Source: Chloroflexota bacterium
GTDB lineage: Bacteria; Chloroflexota; Dehalococcoidia; UBA3495
Length of the DNA: 7,565 bases
Direction of reading: 5' to 3'
Assembly (NCBI GenBank): GCA_022576105.1
Contig: JACZRM010000080.1
Span: 1 to 7,565 of the forward strand
Position numbers and translations under genes: made by a program. The notes below the pieces were generated by a model. The model ran no database searches, was not told where the DNA came from, and worked only from the letters and a program-made list of their open reading frames with translations. Of the stretch, positions 5,805 to 7,565 are shown piece by piece. Within the stretch, counting starts at the first letter, position 1; the number at the start of each line of letters is the position of its first letter.

Positions 5805-7100
5805 TTAGCAATGCGGCGCATCTTGCAGTTGTCTCTCCCGCGCTTCAGGCGGATCCAGATCGGAATCTGTATCAATGCAAACTGAATCAAATGCCGCGGA
5901 TTGCGGCAGGGTGTCAAAAAATTCCGCCAACCCCTCAGCTTGTCTGGTATGTACGTTGGCGAAGCCGACCAGCAATACATGAGGGGTTGGCGCATCTGAT
6001 AGTAGAGCGCTGATCGTTTCGCGCGCTTGGCGGTCCTGCTTTGTTTCGATATTGATTATTTGGTCCGGCGGGTAACCGTCGGTGATTAACCGATCAGTCA
6101 CCGACTTTACATAATAGCCCACCGCTGCGATCCGGTCAGGCGCCAGATCAAAAACCGCTATATCCGCAAATAGCAGAGCCCTGAGTTCCCGGTCCAAGCG
6201 GTTGTTCAAAATCACCACGGTAGTTGTATCAGCGGTACGATATTTGGCCAGCATATCGAACAAGAAAATCGCGCTTTCGCGGTCGTTCACGGCAAAAAAA
6301 TTGGCCCAAGTAACAAGCTTGTCATTTATTACTGTGTTTCGTATGGTCAACGCCCCAGGATCAGGAGAGGACTTGGCCATGCCTCTTATCGCGGTGTCCC
6401 TGGAGATGCCCAACACAGACGCGATCGCTAGCCCGACGGCTACGTTCTCTTTGAAGGTGTCGTAGTCAAACCGGGCCATATCCTTTTCCGTTACCAACTC
6501 AGGTTGAGCAACTATCAACCGGCTGTTTCGTTGTTCAGCGCCGATCTTCAAGATTTCCAAGAGTTGTGGGTCCTGTTCGGACGCTACCAATACTCCATAT
6601 CGAGGGCAGGTATTCAGCAATGATCGGGCGATTTCAGGTAAGGTTTCGCCCATCACATCCTGGTGGTCTATTCGAATGTTGGTAATCACACCAATTTGGG
6701 AATCAACCAAACGGGTTTCGCTTACTTCTTGCAGATTGGGTCGGATTGCCATGCACTCAGTCACCAGGGCTTTGCAGCGCGGTTCAATCCTCTCTTTGAT
6801 CAGGTCAATCTGTTCCAGGATGGTTGGGGCCCCTCTGCGCCGAAGAGGAACGTCGACTCCCCCGGAATCTATGAAAACGGCGGCGGTGCCCGTCGTCTTG
6901 GCTGCGGTGTTGATACCGGCTTCCCTTAGCATCCCCGCTATCATCCGGGTAACCGTTGATTTTCCTCGAATTCCGTTCACATGAATCCGGATGTCAAGCT
7001 CTTCCAACTGTTGCTGATGCCTGCTGGATTCGGCCTGCCATCGATAAACCAACGTGGCCACCAGGAACAAAGATACGATGTAGGAAATAGCCTCAACCAC
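5805..7100 (-). CDS. pgsB: PgsB/CapB poly-gamma-glutamate synthase, ATP-dependent amide ligase
   Basis: PgsB is a Mur-ligase-like enzyme that uses ATP to activate the growing chain's carboxyl group and add glutamate through an amide bond, working with PgsC at the membrane. The 431-residue product has an N-terminal hydrophobic anchor (about 5-20) and then HVNGIRGKSTVTR (40-52) with P-loop residues G43, G46, K47 and S48. Further family blocks are KTTGTAA (68-74), TECMA (114-118), GVITNIRIDHQDVMG (137-151), SPDPGA (245-250), NNRLDRE (299-305) and VGFANVH (378-384). These line up in order with Bacillus PgsB (about 393 residues); the last 30 or so residues are an acidic extension. The start is GTG at 7100, which gives the expected short N-terminus; its ribosome binding site (GGAAAG) is weak and lies in a palindrome. 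pgsC follows after 131 bp, and the truncated kinase-ATPase end lies 71 bp upstream, so read-through transcription is possible. Confidence 0.93.
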   Translation of the reverse strand: MVEAISYIVSLFLVATLVYRWQAESSRHQQQLEELDIRIHVNGIRGKSTVTRMIAGMLREAGINTAAKTTGTAAVFIDSGGVDVPLRRRGAPTILEQIDLIKERIEPRCKALVTECMAIRPNLQEVSETRLVDSQIGVITNIRIDHQDVMGETLPEIARSLLNTCPRYGVLVASEQDPQLLEILKIGAEQRNSRLIVAQPELVTEKDMARFDYDTFKENVAVGLAIASVLGISRDTAIRGMAKSSPDPGALTIRNTVINDKLVTWANFFAVNDRESAIFLFDMLAKYRTADTTTVVILNNRLDRELRALLFADIAVFDLAPDRIAAVGYYVKSVTDRLITDGYPPDQIINIETKQDRQARETISALLSDAPTPHVLLVGFANVHTRQAEGLAEFFDTLPQSAAFDSVCIDTDSDLDPPEARERQLQDAPHC

Positions 7101-7106
7101 TACAAC

Positions 7107-7119
7107 ACTTTCCGAAAGT
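7107..7119. promoter_or_regulatory. 13-bp palindrome over the pgsB ribosome binding region
   Basis: ACTTTCCGAAAGT is a palindrome with a single central base (7113). It ends 7 bases before the GTG of pgsB and contains the only purine-rich stretch (GGAAAG on the minus strand) that could serve as its ribosome binding site. Pairing of the arms or a bound protein could limit translation or transcription. It is short enough to be chance. Confidence 0.3.
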
Positions 7120-7171
7120 CTATGACGTAATTTAGAGAGAGGAGCCTGCTTGCCGGGGACCTCTGTGGGGC

Positions 7172-7565
7172 TTAGTGTCTCCTTATTGTCACTCCCCTGG
7201 CCAGCAGGCCGCGCTGGAACTGGGCCAGCGCTTCTTCGGGGGCGTTGGCAGCCAGCGCCATTTTTGCGGCCAGCAATGAATAGTGCACCAACTTGTCGGA
7301 CCCCATCACCGCCTGCGCCTCGGCAAAGTGGCGGGCCAACTCGGCGGCATGAGCTTCGACATTGTCCCCGTACTGCTCCTCTAAGGCTTCGGCAATTTGG
7401 GCGTGAAGTCGCGCCCCCTGGGTCAGGGTCAGCTTATTGGTCAAGGTTTCCTGGATCAGGGAATGGGAAAACTGGTAACGGTCTATCGCATGGGGATGTT
7501 CCAGCAGTACCCGAGCGTCTACTGCCTCCGCCATCACTGCCACCAACCGGTCCATGGTCAAGTCG
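7172..7565 (-). CDS. C-terminal end of a second kinase/STAND-ATPase paralogue (partial, probably truncated)
   Basis: The frame is open from the right edge to TAA at 7172-7174. Its first 42 residues are identical to the last 42 visible residues of the kinase-ATPase at 1-2250, encoded by DNA that differs at only two silent sites. It continues with a helical, TPR-like region (NKLTLTQGARLHAQIAEALE, then a stretch ending in EALAQFQRGLLAR). After that comes a seven-residue tail (GVTIRRH) and the stop. Related proteins normally go on for several hundred more TPR residues, so the ending looks like a truncation or a fusion to unrelated DNA at about 7190. The 5' part, including any kinase domain, lies outside the window. 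It is either a shortened functional protein or a decaying copy. pgsB starts 71 bp downstream on the same strand. Confidence 0.85.
   Translation of the reverse strand, partial: DLTMDRLVAVMAEAVDARVLLEHPHAIDRYQFSHSLIQETLTNKLTLTQGARLHAQIAEALEEQYGDNVEAHAAELARHFAEAQAVMGSDKLVHYSLLAAKMALAANAPEEALAQFQRGLLARGVTIRRH
7439..7565. repeat. Right copy of near-identical 127-bp direct repeat (partner 1-127)
   Basis: This copy matches 1-127 without gaps and differs only at 7490 (A) and 7538 (T), both silent. The base before it (7438) has no counterpart in the window, so the match may extend further on both sides of the visible sequence. Confidence 0.97.

Noticed and set aside
5753..6013. Short frames on both strands around the end of pgsB
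   Set aside because: They overlap the pgsB C-terminal coding region in other frames and show no family motif.
1..7565. Plasmid or phage genome based on the repeated ends
   Set aside because: No replication, mobilisation or structural phage gene is present, and the end repeats are not identical, so circularity is given only as a possibility.

Overview
The window most likely comes from an uncultured bacterium, probably of the Chloroflexota (SAR202/Dehalococcoidia-like). This rests on remembered resemblance of the large kinase-ATPase protein to families expanded there, not on a search. There are no rRNA or tRNA genes, no CRISPR array, no transposase and no recognisable replication gene.

Layout, left to right. 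Positions 1-2250 (minus) hold the N-terminal 750 residues of a Ser/Thr protein kinase fused to a STAND/AAA-type signalling ATPase; its 3' end lies outside the window. It has a good sigma70-type promoter (about 2302-2330) and a strong ribosome binding site. Positions 2331-2954 are non-coding and rich in inverted repeats, with a C-free G-rich tract. Two plus-strand genes follow: a Trp-rich basic orphan (2955-3557) and a cysteine-free, apparently cytosolic DUF3179-type protein (3819-4397). Facing them is a minus-strand cluster for poly-gamma-glutamate-type polymer synthesis: pgsB (5805-7100), a 27-codon CxxC small ORF (5676-5759) and a double-length pgsC (4540-5673). At the right edge (7172-7565, minus) is the C-terminal end of a second kinase-ATPase gene, which stops abruptly 71 bp before pgsB.

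The most striking large-scale feature is that the last 127 bases repeat the first 127 with two differences, both synonymous third-base changes in the same reading frame. The pgs cluster and the two plus-strand genes therefore sit between two directly oriented, almost identical pieces of kinase-ATPase gene. This is either a recent paralogue pair, able in principle to recombine out a 7,438-bp unit, or a circular or repeat-bounded contig containing strain variants. Joining the ends keeps the reading frame and would give one 838-residue protein.

Functionally, PgsB (ATP-dependent amide ligase) and PgsC (membrane partner) form the catalytic core of an amide-linked polyglutamate synthase. The usual PgsA/CapA partner is not present in the window. 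The flanking kinase-ATPase copies suggest signalling genes nearby, but nothing in the sequence ties them directly to polymer synthesis.
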